From positions 395,143 through 459,142 of the forward strand of contig NZ_FMZS01000006.1 of the NCBI RefSeq assembly GCF_900101265.1: a stretch of DNA of 64,000 bases. Reading direction: 5' to 3'. Position 1 is the stretch's first letter; each line of letters begins with the position of its first letter. Of the stretch, positions 45,485 through 54,219 are shown piece after piece. This DNA comes from Massilia sp. PDC64. Lineage in GTDB: Bacteria > Pseudomonadota > Gammaproteobacteria > Burkholderiales > Burkholderiaceae_D. Both the position numbers and the translations under genes were made by a program. The notes beneath the pieces were generated by a model. The model saw only the letters and a list, made by a program, of their open reading frames with translations, searched no databases and had not been told where the DNA came from.

Positions 45485-47040
45485 TCCGGCAGATACGACC
45501 GCAGCAGGTCGAAATCGATCGGCTTGGTGAGGTGGTGGTCGAACCCGGCCGCGAACGCCCGCTCGCGGTCCTTCTGCTGCCCCCAGCCGGTCGTCGCGAT
45601 CAGTGTGATGCCCGCGCCCGCGGACAGCTGGCGCATCCGGCGCGCCAGTTCGTAGCCGTTCATGTCCGGCAGGCCGATGTCGAGCAGGGCCACGGCCGGC
45701 GCGAAGCCGGGCAGCATCTCCAGCGCGCGGGTGGCCGTCGTCGCCGTCCTCACCTCGCAGCCGTGCAGTTCCAGGGTCATCGCGAGCGTCTCGGCGGCAT
45801 CCTCGTTGTCGTCGACGACGAGGACGCGCAGCTGGGCCGGCGCCGCCGTGCCGGCCTGCGCCTGCGAAGACGGGGCGCACGTCTTGCCTTGCGCCAGCGG
45901 CAGGCGGATCGTGAACGTGCTGCCCAGGCCCGGCCCGGGGCTGTCCGCATGCACGCTGCCGCCGTGCAGTTCGACGATGCCGCGCACGAGCGCCAGGCCG
46001 ATGCCCAGGCCGCCTTTCGAACGCTCCAGTGCGGGTTCCAGTTGCGAGAACATGTCGAAGACGGTGGCGAGGGCCGACGCGGGCAGGCCGATGCCGTTGT
46101 CGCGCACGCTGATCTCGGCCGTGCCGTCGCTGCAGGTCAGGCGCAGCTCGATCGTGCCGCCGTCCGGCGTGTATTTGGCGGCATTGGTGAGCAGGTTGAT
46201 GACGACCTGCGCGAGCCGCGTCGCATCGCCGTCCACGATCACGGGCGGTTCGGCGATGGACAGGCGCAGCGTGTGGCGCGCCGCCTCCATGTTCGCGGCG
46301 AGGTCGTGCGCGGCGCCGTGCACGAGGGCCGACAATTCCACCGGGGCGCGCTGCAACTGCATGCGGCCCTGCGTGATGCGCGAGACTTCCATCAGGTCGT
46401 CGACGAGGCGCGTCAGGTGGCGCATCTGACGGTCGAACGCCTGCAGCAGGCGGGTGTCCGTACCGTGGCCGAACTTCAGCTTGAGGACGTCGAGCGCGCT
46501 GCGCATCGGCGCGAGCGGATTGCGGAGTTCATGCGACAGCGTCGCGAGGAATTCGTCCTTGCGCCGGTCCGCGGCGGACAGCTGCGCATTCAGCTTTTTC
46601 AGTTCCGCTTCGGCGCTGCGGCGTGCGTCCAGCGCCGCTTCCGCCGCCTTGCGCGCCGCCAGCAGTTCCCGTTCGTACGCGCGCCGGTCGGAGGCCTTGA
46701 ACAGGGCCCAGTGGTCGATCATGCCGTCCGCTTCCCGGCGGCGGCTGATGTTGATCAGCACGGGGATGCGCTCCTGGCGCTTGTTGCGCAGGTCGACCTG
46801 GATCTCGGCCACCGAGCCCTGTACCTGCAGGATCGGCTGGCAATGCGTGTGGTAGAACAGGCGGGCGCCGATCGGCAGCAGGTCCTGCATGCGTATCCTG
46901 CCGACGAGTTCCTCTTCCGCATAGCCGAGCCACGTCCACGCCATGCTGTTCGCCTTCAGGATCACGCCGTCGGCGGCCGTCAGCAGCAGCGCGCAGGCGG
47001 CATGGTCGAACAGGATGTCGCCGGAAGGCGCGGTAGGCAC
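45481..47040 (-). CDS. PAS histidine kinase-receiver hybrid, partner of an RsbQ-like hydrolase
   Basis: The protein has 519 residues. A single N-terminal PAS domain (about 10-125, with LPIGARLFYHTHCQPILQVQGSV) is followed by a coiled coil, a HisKA domain (phospho-acceptor His in LSHELRNPLAP), a HATPase (NAAKYTPDGG, DNGIGLP, GGLGIGLALV) and a C-terminal receiver domain (VLVVDDNEDA, LLDIGLPDMNG, LTKPID). No membrane segment. Start is a GTG 5 bases after the stop of the hydrolase gene; frame extends upstream but into that gene. The PAS domain resembles those paired with RsbQ. Confidence 0.88.
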   Translation of the reverse strand: MPTAPSGDILFDHAACALLLTAADGVILKANSMAWTWLGYAEEELVGRIRMQDLLPIGARLFYHTHCQPILQVQGSVAEIQVDLRNKRQERIPVLINISRRREADGMIDHWALFKASDRRAYERELLAARKAAEAALDARRSAEAELKKLNAQLSAADRRKDEFLATLSHELRNPLAPMRSALDVLKLKFGHGTDTRLLQAFDRQMRHLTRLVDDLMEVSRITQGRMQLQRAPVELSALVHGAAHDLAANMEAARHTLRLSIAEPPVIVDGDATRLAQVVINLLTNAAKYTPDGGTIELRLTCSDGTAEISVRDNGIGLPASALATVFDMFSQLEPALERSKGGLGIGLALVRGIVELHGGSVHADSPGPGLGSTFTIRLPLAQGKTCAPSSQAQAGTAAPAQLRVLVVDDNEDAAETLAMTLELHGCEVRTATTATRALEMLPGFAPAVALLDIGLPDMNGYELARRMRQLSAGAGITLIATTGWGQQKDRERAFAAGFDHHLTKPIDFDLLRSYLPD

Positions 47041-47045
47041 GGTTG

Positions 47046-47852
47046 TCAGCGCAGGACGTGCGCGAGGAAGTCGTCGATGGCGCGCGAGCTTGCCGTGGGC
47101 GCGCTCATGTGCGGGCAATGGCCCACGTTCTCGATAATGCGCAGGACGCTGTTCGGCAGGTGCCGGTGCAGGTAGTCGCCGACCTGGCGGGGCGCCACCA
47201 GGTCGTCGCTGCATTGCAGGATCAGCGCCGGCGGGGTCGAACGGGGCACGTCCGCGCGGTGGTCGGACAGGAACGTCACGCGGGCAAAGTGCTTGGCGAT
47301 CTCGGGATCGTTGCGGCAGAAGCTCTCCGTCAGTTCCGCGCGCAGTTCCGGACGGTCGGGCACGCCCATGATCGCGGGCGCCAGGCTGCTCGACCAGCCG
47401 AGGTAGTTGGCATCCATCGTCTCAAGCAGCTCGTCGATGTCTTCCCGGCTGAACCCGCCGACGTAGTCGCCGTCGTTGATGTAGCAGGGCGACGGGCCCA
47501 CCATGACCTGTGCAAGGAATTTTTCCGGCGCCTTGATCGTGGCCAGCAGGCCGATCATCGTGCTGACGGAATGGCCGACGAAGACGACGGGCCCCGTCGC
47601 GAACTCGTCGACGATCTCGAGCAGGTCGTCCGCATAGCCGTGCAGCGTACCGTACTTCGCGCGGTCGTAGGCGGACAGGTCGGAACCGCCGCTGCCGACG
47701 AGGTCGAACGAGATCGTCCGGAAGCGTTCCGCGTAGGCCGGCATCAGGAACCGCCACATGGTCTGGTCGCAACCAAAGCCGTGGGCAAACACCATCGTTG
47801 CCGGGCCGGTGCCGGCCACCCGGACGTTGTTCCTGAGTTGCACTTTGGACAT
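47046..47852 (-). CDS. RsbQ-like alpha/beta hydrolase
   Basis: The protein has 268 residues. FAHGFGCDQTMW, the nucleophile elbow GHSVSTMIG, Asp in QCSDDLVAP and His in NVGHCPHMSAP match RsbQ (and plant D14/KAI2). In Bacillus RsbQ and the PAS domain of RsbP start the energy-stress branch of the SigB pathway. Here the cotranscribed partner is a PAS histidine kinase. A very AT-rich stretch ahead of the start (47853-47890) carries TATAAT. Confidence 0.9.
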   Translation of the reverse strand: MSKVQLRNNVRVAGTGPATMVFAHGFGCDQTMWRFLMPAYAERFRTISFDLVGSGGSDLSAYDRAKYGTLHGYADDLLEIVDEFATGPVVFVGHSVSTMIGLLATIKAPEKFLAQVMVGPSPCYINDGDYVGGFSREDIDELLETMDANYLGWSSSLAPAIMGVPDRPELRAELTESFCRNDPEIAKHFARVTFLSDHRADVPRSTPPALILQCSDDLVAPRQVGDYLHRHLPNSVLRIIENVGHCPHMSAPTASSRAIDDFLAHVLR

Positions 47853-47931
47853 GGTTATAAATTATATAAAAATGTAACGCATCATTATAGGCGGAATATT
47901 GCCGAGCAGGCGCACCTGTGGCGCATGGCGC

Positions 47932-48840
47932 TCACGGCCCGTCTGCGCCCGCCGTCAACACATCGATCATGGCACGGATCGCGGCCGACTGGCGCCGGTG
48001 CGGTGCGTACACGACGGAAAACGGCCGCGAGCGGCCGCGCAAATGCGGCAGCACTTCGACGAGCCGCCCGGCCGCCACGTGCTCGCGCACGATGAAGTCA
48101 TAGCTCTGGCCGATGCCGATGCCGGCCACCGCCAGCGAGACGACGCCGAGCACGTCGTCCGACACCTCGATCGTGGCCGGCGCCGTCCATTCGACGTCCT
48201 GGCCGCCGTCGCGGAACACCCACGGCGCGATCCGGCCCGTGCGCGGCAGGATGAAGGGCAGGCACGCATGGGCTTGCAGGTCGTCCAGCGTGCGCGGCGT
48301 GCCCGCCCGTTCCAGGTAGGCGGGTGACGCCACCAGGCACAGCGTCTCGTCGGCCAGCTTGCGCGCCACGAGGCCGCTGTCGGGCAGGTGCCCGAGACGG
48401 ATCGCGAGATCGAAACCTTCGGCGACGAGGTCGACGCTGCGGTTGGTGATATTCAGTTCCACCTTCACGTTCGGATACTGCCGCGTGAAGCGCGCCAGCA
48501 GGGCGGGCACGCGGTGGTGGCCCCAGGTCGTCGGCACGCTCATGCGGATCCGCCCCGCCAGCGCGCCTGCCTGCCCCTGGACCTCGCGTGCCGCATCGCC
48601 CAGCAGCGCGAATGCCGCGCGCGCCTGCTCCAGGTAGCGGCGGCCCGCTTCCGTCAGCGTGACGCGGCGCGTGGTCCGGCGCAGTAGCTGCGCGCCGAGG
48701 CGGTTTTCCAGCCGCGTCACCGCGCGGCTCAGCACGGACGCCGTCGTCGCCAGCGCGACGGCGCCCGCCGTGAACGATTCATGGTCGGCCACGGCCAGGA
48801 ACGCTTCCAGGTCGTCCAGATAGTCGAATTGTCGGCTGAT
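47932..48840 (-). CDS. LysR-family regulator
   Basis: The protein has 302 residues from the likely start. The N-terminal HTH (FTAGAVALATTASVLSRAVTRLE) and a C-terminal effector domain are clear. No ATG, GTG or TTG lies at the usual distance from the HTH; a strong GGAGGA (48845-48850) is followed by an in-frame ATC at 48838-48840, giving a protein of normal length. Starts at TTG 48939 or GTG 48921 would be far longer than the family and overlap the SDR region. It is divergent from the SDR gene and probably regulates it. Confidence 0.78.
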   Translation of the reverse strand: MSRQFDYLDDLEAFLAVADHESFTAGAVALATTASVLSRAVTRLENRLGAQLLRRTTRRVTLTEAGRRYLEQARAAFALLGDAAREVQGQAGALAGRIRMSVPTTWGHHRVPALLARFTRQYPNVKVELNITNRSVDLVAEGFDLAIRLGHLPDSGLVARKLADETLCLVASPAYLERAGTPRTLDDLQAHACLPFILPRTGRIAPWVFRDGGQDVEWTAPATIEVSDDVLGVVSLAVAGIGIGQSYDFIVREHVAAGRLVEVLPHLRGRSRPFSVVYAPHRRQSAAIRAMIDVLTAGADGP

Positions 48841-48938
48841 TTTGTCCTCCGCAGAACAAATGAATTCCTTATGGCCCAGTTTATCCGCATCCGTTGAAAC
48901 AATAAAGTTGCGCCATTCCACCACTGAAAGGAACTGCA

Positions 48939-49733
48939 ATGGACTTGAAACTGCAAGGCAAGACTGCCCTCGTCACCGGCGCCACGGCCGGCATCGGCCT
49001 GGCCATCGCCCGCACCTTGGCCAGCGAAGGCGCGGCCGTCGCCATCACGGGCCGGCATGCCGGCAAGCTCGACGCGGCCGTCGCCCACATCCGCGCCACC
49101 GCACCGGACGCCGTCGTGACGCCCGTCGTCGCCGACCTCGCCGACGCCGCGGGCGCGGCCGCCGTCGCGGAGGCCGTGCCCGACGTCGACATCCTCGTCA
49201 ACAACCTCGGCTACTACGAGGGCAAGGCGTTCACCGAGATCACGGACGACGACTGGCTGCGCATGTTCGACGTCAACGTGATGTCGGGCGTCCGTCTCGC
49301 GCGCCACTACTTCCCGCGCCTGCTCGCGAAGAACTGGGGCCGCGTCCTCTTCATCTCCAGCGAAGTGGGCGCGTTCACGCCGCCGGACATGATCCATTAC
49401 GGCGTCAGCAAATCCGCCCAGCTCGCGGTGGCGCGCGGTCTCGCCGAACTGACGCGCGGGACCGGCGTCACCGTCAACAGCGTCCTCCCGGCTGCCACGC
49501 GTTCGGACGGCATCGTCGAGTACCTGCGCCAGACGGCGCCGCGTCCCGGCATGACGGATGCCGAGATCGAAGCGCACTTCTTCGCCACCTATCGTCCGAG
49601 CTCGCTGATCGCGCGGATGATCGCCGCGGACGAAGTGGCGGCGATGGTTGCTCTGCTCGCGAGCCCGCTGGGCGCCGCGACCAATGGCGCGGCCGTGCGG
49701 GTGGAGGGCGGCAGCTACCGCTCGATCCTTTGA
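48939..49733 (+). CDS. Short-chain dehydrogenase/reductase
   Basis: The protein has 264 residues. It has the cofactor motif TGATAGIG, NNLG, the catalytic Ser in ISSEVGAF and the YGVSK dyad. It is a classical SDR. The substrate is unknown. AAAGGA lies ahead of the ATG. It is divergent from a LysR gene and 20 bases ahead of the MRJP-like gene. Confidence 0.93.
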   Translation: MDLKLQGKTALVTGATAGIGLAIARTLASEGAAVAITGRHAGKLDAAVAHIRATAPDAVVTPVVADLADAAGAAAVAEAVPDVDILVNNLGYYEGKAFTEITDDDWLRMFDVNVMSGVRLARHYFPRLLAKNWGRVLFISSEVGAFTPPDMIHYGVSKSAQLAVARGLAELTRGTGVTVNSVLPAATRSDGIVEYLRQTAPRPGMTDAEIEAHFFATYRPSSLIARMIAADEVAAMVALLASPLGAATNGAAVRVEGGSYRSIL

Positions 49734-49753
49734 ACGACTGGAGAGGACATATC

Positions 49754-50914
49754 ATGCACATCCGACTCTTTGCGCTGGCCGCCGTGCTGGCCACGTCGAC
49801 CGCCACCGCCACGGCCGGTGATGCTCGCCTCGAACGCTGGCGCAGCTATGCGGGCGTCAGCTGGGATGGACCGGCAAGGTTCGCGGGTTCCGTGAACGCG
49901 CCCATCGCCGGGATTCACTTCGACGCGGCCGGCCGCGCCTTTCTCAGCACGCCCCGCCTCGTGGCGGCCGACGCGCCGGCCACGCTGAGCATCCTCGATA
50001 CCCGCGCCACCACGGGGCCGGCACGCCTGACCGCGTTTCCGTCGCAGGAAGCGAACGCGGTGACGGGCGCGCCGGCCACGCACCTGCGCAACGTATTGGG
50101 CTTTCACGTCGATCATCGCAACGGCTGGTTGTGGGCACTCGACCAGGGCTTTGTCGCCGGCGAGGCCGAGGCGCCGGCCGGCGGCCAGAAAATCGTCGTG
50201 TTCGACGTGAGAACCGGGAAGAACATCCGCACGATTCCCCTGGACGCCGTGGCCGACCGCAAGGGCAGCTTCCTGAACGACATCGCCGTGGACGAGGTGC
50301 GCAAAATGGCCTACGTGTCCGACAGCGGCCTGCGCAGCGCGCCGGACAACCAGGCCGGCATCATCGTCGTGGACTACGCGTCCGGCCGCGCGCGGCGCGT
50401 GCTCGACCGGCATCCGGCCGTGCTGCCGCAGCCGGGAACGAAGGTGGTGTCGCATGGCGAGGAAGTCTGGCCGGGCAAACCGCTCGTACTGGGCGTGAAC
50501 GGCATTGCCCTGTCCCCGGACGGGAACACGCTGTACTGGACGGTGACGACGGGCACGCATGCGTACGCGATCCCGACGGCCGTGCTGCGCGACGCGCACG
50601 CGCGTCCGAGCGCGCTGGCCGCCGCCGTGCGCGACCTGGGCGACGTGGGCGGCAACACGGACGGCATCGTCACCGACAAGTCGGGCAACCTCTGGATCAC
50701 GGACGTCACGCGCAACGGCATCGTGCGCTACGACCCGCGCACAGGAACGATGGCGCTGCAGGCGTCCAGCGACGGCGTGCACTGGCCGGACACGCCCGCC
50801 ATCGGGCCGGACGGCGACGTCGTGTTCACGGCCAGCCACCTGAACGGGCATTTCGCCGGGCAGGTCAAGGCGGGGGAGGAGCGTTACGAGTTGTGGCGGC
50901 TGCAGCGGGATTAA
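49754..50914 (+). CDS. Exported yellow/MRJP-like beta-propeller protein
   Basis: The protein has 386 residues with a signal peptide (MHIRLFALAAVLATSTATATAG). The motifs IPLDAVADRKGSFLNDIAVDEVRKMAYVSDSG and GNTDGIVTDKSGNLWITDVTRNGIVRYD are typical of the major-royal-jelly/yellow family of six-bladed propellers related to SMP-30. Bacterial roles are unknown. It follows an SDR gene and its end overlaps the convergent LysR gene by 50 bases. Confidence 0.88.
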   Translation: MHIRLFALAAVLATSTATATAGDARLERWRSYAGVSWDGPARFAGSVNAPIAGIHFDAAGRAFLSTPRLVAADAPATLSILDTRATTGPARLTAFPSQEANAVTGAPATHLRNVLGFHVDHRNGWLWALDQGFVAGEAEAPAGGQKIVVFDVRTGKNIRTIPLDAVADRKGSFLNDIAVDEVRKMAYVSDSGLRSAPDNQAGIIVVDYASGRARRVLDRHPAVLPQPGTKVVSHGEEVWPGKPLVLGVNGIALSPDGNTLYWTVTTGTHAYAIPTAVLRDAHARPSALAAAVRDLGDVGGNTDGIVTDKSGNLWITDVTRNGIVRYDPRTGTMALQASSDGVHWPDTPAIGPDGDVVFTASHLNGHFAGQVKAGEERYELWRLQRD

Positions 50915-51842
50915 GAACCGTACGCGCATCGAAGCGGGTCGCCAGCCCATCGCGGTCGAACGCATCGATGACGTAGTCGACGAAGACGCGGGTCTTGGCG
51001 GGCAGCAGGGCGCGGTTCGCGTAGTACAGCGAGATCTCGCCCGCGTCGGCAAACCAGTCCGGAAGAAGGCGGACCAGGCTGCCCTGTTCCAGCTGGGGCA
51101 GCACGTCCGGCATGGCGAGCAGCGCGGCGCCCAGGCCCAGCAGCGCGGCTTCGCGCACGGCGCCCGGGTCGTTCAGGACGAGCGCCGGCACCGGATCGAA
51201 GACGGCTTCCTCGCCGGCGGTATTGCGCAGCGTCCAGGTGCGGATGCGTCCGCTTTGCAGCGAGCGCAGCGCGATCCAGTCGCATTCTTCCAGTCCGGCG
51301 GGCCGGTCCGGCGGCACGCGTTCGCGCAGGTAGGCGGGCGCGGCCACCACCACGAGGTGGGCGGGCGCGAGGCGGCGTGCCACCACGCCCTGCGCCAGGT
51401 CGAAGCCGCCGCCGATCGCCGCATCGTAGCCTTCGCCGACGAGATCCACCTGCCGGCTCTCGACATGCCATTCCGGCCGCACGCGCGGATAGCGCGCGCG
51501 GAAGTCCGGCAACAGCGGCATCAGGTAACCCATGCCGAGGAGCGGCGGCATGCTGACCTTGAGGACGCCGGCAGGTTCGGCCTGCCCCGTCGACACGGCG
51601 GCCAGCGCCGCCTGCAGGTCGTCCAGCTTGCCGCCGATGTCCGCGCGCAGCCGTTCGCCCGCTTCCGTCAGCGTCAGGCGGCGCGTCGTGCGCTGGAACA
51701 GCCGCACGCCCAGGTTCTTTTCCAGCATGGCGACATTGCGGCTGACGGCGGCCGGTGTCAGGCCGAGCCGGCGCGCGGCTTCGGAAAAACTGCCGGTCTC
51801 GGCCGTACGCACGAAGCTGTCGAGGTTGCTGAGCGTTTCCAT
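50865..51842 (-). CDS. LysR-family regulator
   Basis: The protein has 325 residues. The HTH is FSEAARRLGLTPAAVSRNVAMLE and the effector domain follows. Divergent from the SDR gene at 51954. An inverted AATC/GATT pair with ten bases between (51892-51909) in the gap has the T-N11-A form of LysR sites. Likely controls that SDR. Confidence 0.9.
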   Translation of the reverse strand: METLSNLDSFVRTAETGSFSEAARRLGLTPAAVSRNVAMLEKNLGVRLFQRTTRRLTLTEAGERLRADIGGKLDDLQAALAAVSTGQAEPAGVLKVSMPPLLGMGYLMPLLPDFRARYPRVRPEWHVESRQVDLVGEGYDAAIGGGFDLAQGVVARRLAPAHLVVVAAPAYLRERVPPDRPAGLEECDWIALRSLQSGRIRTWTLRNTAGEEAVFDPVPALVLNDPGAVREAALLGLGAALLAMPDVLPQLEQGSLVRLLPDWFADAGEISLYYANRALLPAKTRVFVDYVIDAFDRDGLATRFDARTVLNPAAAATTRNAPPPP

Positions 51843-51891
51843 GGATGAATTTTAAAGCAAAGCTTGAAAATATTTCCATCGATTGCCTACT

Positions 51892-51909
51892 AATCAGTTG
51901 AGGCCGATT
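51892..51909. promoter_or_regulatory. Possible LysR site between divergent lysR and SDR genes
   Basis: AATC and GATT are inverted with ten bases between, matching the T-N11-A form. Short half-sites, so only suggestive. Confidence 0.3.
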
Positions 51910-51953
51910 GCGGGATAGTGGCGTCACACCACTTACCACGAAAGGAAACGATC

Positions 51954-52709
51954 ATGACTACCCAACTCCCGCTGCAAGGCCGTGTCGCACTCGTCACCGG
52001 CGGTTCGCGCGGCATCGGTGCCGCCATCGTGCGCCGCCTGGCCGGCGACGGCGCCGACGTCGTCTTCAGCTTTGCCAGCGCGCGGCAGCGTGCCGACGAG
52101 GTCGTGCGCGACGTCGAGCAGCTCGGCCGGCGGACGCTGGCCGTGCGTGCCGACCAGGCCGACCCGGCCGCCGTCGCGGACCTCGTGGCGACGGCGCACG
52201 CCGCGTTCGGCCGCCTCGACATCCTCGTGAATTCGGCCGGCGTGTTCGTGACCGGGACGGTCGGCGATGCCGCGGCCGATCTCGCTGCGCTCGAGCGCCA
52301 GTTCGCGATCAATACCCTGGGCGTTGCCGCTGCCGTGCGTGCCGCGGCGCCGCTGTTGTCCGACGGCGGCCGCATCGTCACGATCGGCTCGACGGGCGGC
52401 GACCGCATCCCGTTCGCCGGTGCGGCGGACTATGCCGCGTCGAAGGCGGCGGTCGCGGCCTACACGCGGGGCTGGTCGCGCGACCTGGGGCCGCGCGGCA
52501 TTACCGTCAACACGGTCCAGCCGGGCGCGATCCACACCGAGATGAATTCCGAGGATGGACCGTTCGCCGCCACCCTGAAAGCCATGACGTCGCTGGGCCG
52601 CTATGGCCGTCCGGAGGAGATCGCGGCGGCCGTCGCCTTCCTGGCCGGTCCCGATGCCGCCTATGTCACGGGCGCCACGCTCAACGTGGACGGCGGCCAG
52701 TCCGCCTGA
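51954..52709 (+). CDS. Short-chain dehydrogenase/reductase (FabG-like)
   Basis: The protein has 251 residues from the ATG preceded by AAAGGAAACG. TGGSRGIG, NSAG, STGG and YAASK are all present. It is followed 11 bases later by a broken epoxide-hydrolase-type gene, so it once belonged to an operon with it. Divergent from a LysR gene. Confidence 0.93.
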   Translation: MTTQLPLQGRVALVTGGSRGIGAAIVRRLAGDGADVVFSFASARQRADEVVRDVEQLGRRTLAVRADQADPAAVADLVATAHAAFGRLDILVNSAGVFVTGTVGDAAADLAALERQFAINTLGVAAAVRAAAPLLSDGGRIVTIGSTGGDRIPFAGAADYAASKAAVAAYTRGWSRDLGPRGITVNTVQPGAIHTEMNSEDGPFAATLKAMTSLGRYGRPEEIAAAVAFLAGPDAAYVTGATLNVDGGQSA

Positions 52710-52720
52710 ATGAGGACATC

Positions 52721-52913
52721 ATGACGCATCCGCATCCGGACGACCCGGTCCGCATCGCCGCCACGTTTTTCGGGCACCCACCGGGACGGCGGCATCATCC
52801 GCTTGCCGGTGATGGGCACGCTCACGGTCGAGAACGGCAAGATCACGGTCTGGCGTGACTACTTCGATCTCGCCGACTTCGAACGGCAACTGGCAACGAT
52901 CCAGGCGAGTTGA
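52721..52913 (+). pseudogene. Broken limonene-1,2-epoxide-hydrolase-like (SnoaL-fold) gene
   Basis: The first frame starts at ATG (with GAGGA ahead) and encodes MTHPHPDDPVRIAATFF, then shifts. From about base 52788 another frame encodes RLPVMGTLTVENGKITVWRDYFDLADF to the TGA at 52911-52913, the C-terminal part of an epoxide-hydrolase/SnoaL-like protein. The family has about 130-150 residues; here the middle 60-70 are missing and the frames are offset. So an internal deletion has destroyed the gene. Confidence 0.7.
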
Positions 52914-52917
52914 GCGT

Positions 52918-53409
52918 TTATTCCGATGCCTGCGGCGCCGCCAGGCTGCGCAACTGGTACCGCTCGCTGTCCGCGAACAGGAACGTTTCGGAGAACGTGA
53001 GCCGGCCCGTCGGCGGGGGCGGTAGGGGCGCGCTGCGCCGCACGGACGCCAGCGCGATTTCGGACGCATCCGGGTCGCGCGAGCGCTGCACGGCTACATC
53101 CGCGAGCTGGCCGTCGCCGTCGACCGTGATCTCGAGCACGACGATCGCCGGCAGCATGGGCGGCAAGGTGCCCGTGTAGGTGCGTTCGGGATTGCGGTCG
53201 ACGACGTGGTGCGCGGCCCGGGTTTTGTAATCGTCCAGGCCTGGGGGCGCGGGCGCCGTCGGCGCGGTCGGCGTGGCGGATGTCCCGGGATGGAAAATGT
53301 GTCCGACGGAAGAGGTGACGGCCTCGGTGGCCGTCCTGACGCCCGAGCATCCGCTCAGGCCTGCGATCAACGTGATGAGAACGAGGCCTGGGCGGATGAT
53401 CGTGTACAT
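52918..53409 (-). CDS. TonB-C-type lipoprotein at the end of the trp operon
   Basis: The protein has 163 residues. The N-terminus MYTIIRPGLVLITLIAGLSGC is a lipoprotein signal. The C-terminal half (LPPMLPAIVVLEITVDGDGQLADVAVQRSRDPDASEIALASVRRSAPLPPPP) has the outline of a TonB C-terminal domain, with the YxxxV...G.V..V.V pattern. Its ATG is one base after the trpC stop (TGACATG), so it is cotranslated with trpC. The link to tryptophan synthesis is unclear. Confidence 0.8.
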   Translation of the reverse strand: MYTIIRPGLVLITLIAGLSGCSGVRTATEAVTSSVGHIFHPGTSATPTAPTAPAPPGLDDYKTRAAHHVVDRNPERTYTGTLPPMLPAIVVLEITVDGDGQLADVAVQRSRDPDASEIALASVRRSAPLPPPPTGRLTFSETFLFADSERYQLRSLAAPQASE

Positions 53410-53410
53410 G

Positions 53411-54211
53411 TCAGTCAAATAAGCGCTTGAGTTCCGTGCCGGGATCGGGCGCGCGCATGAACGCTTCGCCCACCAGGAACGCATGCACGTTGGCGTCGCG
53501 CATGCGCTTGACGTCGGCGGGCGCCAGGATCGCGGACTCGGTGACCACGAGGCGCTCCGCCGGAATGCGCGGCAGCAGGCCGATGGTCGTGTCGAGCGTG
53601 ACCTCGAAGGTGCGCAGGTTGCGGTTGTTGATGCCCAGCAGGCGCGTCTTGAGCTTCAGGGCCGCATCCAGTTCGTCGCCGTCATGGACTTCGACCAGCA
53701 CGTCCATGCCGAGTTCCTGGGCACATGCCTCGAGATCCGCCATCAAACCATGATCCAGCGCAGCGACGATCAGCAAAATCGCGTCTGCACCCATCGCGCG
53801 GGCTTCGTACACCTGATACGGGTCGATGATGAAATCCTTGCGGATCACGGGCAGGTTGCACGCGGCGCGCGCCTGTTTCAGGTACTCGGGCGAGCCCTGG
53901 AAGAATTGCACGTCGGTCAGGACGGACAGGCACGATGCGCCGCCGGCGGCATAGCTGCGGGCGATGTCGGCCGGATGGAAGTCGGCGCGGATCACGCCTT
54001 TCGAGGGCGACGCCTTTTTCACTTCCGCGATCACGCCGGCGCGGCCCGCGGCGATGCTGCGGCGCAGGCTCGCTTCGAAGCCGCGCAGGTCGGCGCGCAG
54101 GGCGGCATCGCTTTCCACGTCGCGACGCAGGCTGTTGAAATCGCGCTGTTGCTTGGCGGCGGCGACTTCGGTGGCTTTGACGTCGAGGATCTTGTTCAGG
54201 ATATCGGACAT
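53411..54211 (-). CDS. trpC: Indole-3-glycerol-phosphate synthase
   Basis: The protein has 266 residues. It has the TIM-barrel motifs [33 protein letters not shown] and [10 protein letters not shown], and the KKASPSKG phosphate site. Converts CdRP to indole-3-glycerol phosphate. It has no TrpF fusion. It lies 8 bases after the LysE-family gene. Confidence 0.97.
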   Translation of the reverse strand: MSDILNKILDVKATEVAAAKQQRDFNSLRRDVESDAALRADLRGFEASLRRSIAAGRAGVIAEVKKASPSKGVIRADFHPADIARSYAAGGASCLSVLTDVQFFQGSPEYLKQARAACNLPVIRKDFIIDPYQVYEARAMGADAILLIVAALDHGLMADLEACAQELGMDVLVEVHDGDELDAALKLKTRLLGINNRNLRTFEVTLDTTIGLLPRIPAERLVVTESAILAPADVKRMRDANVHAFLVGEAFMRAPDPGTELKRLFD

Positions 54212-54219
54212 GATGGTAT

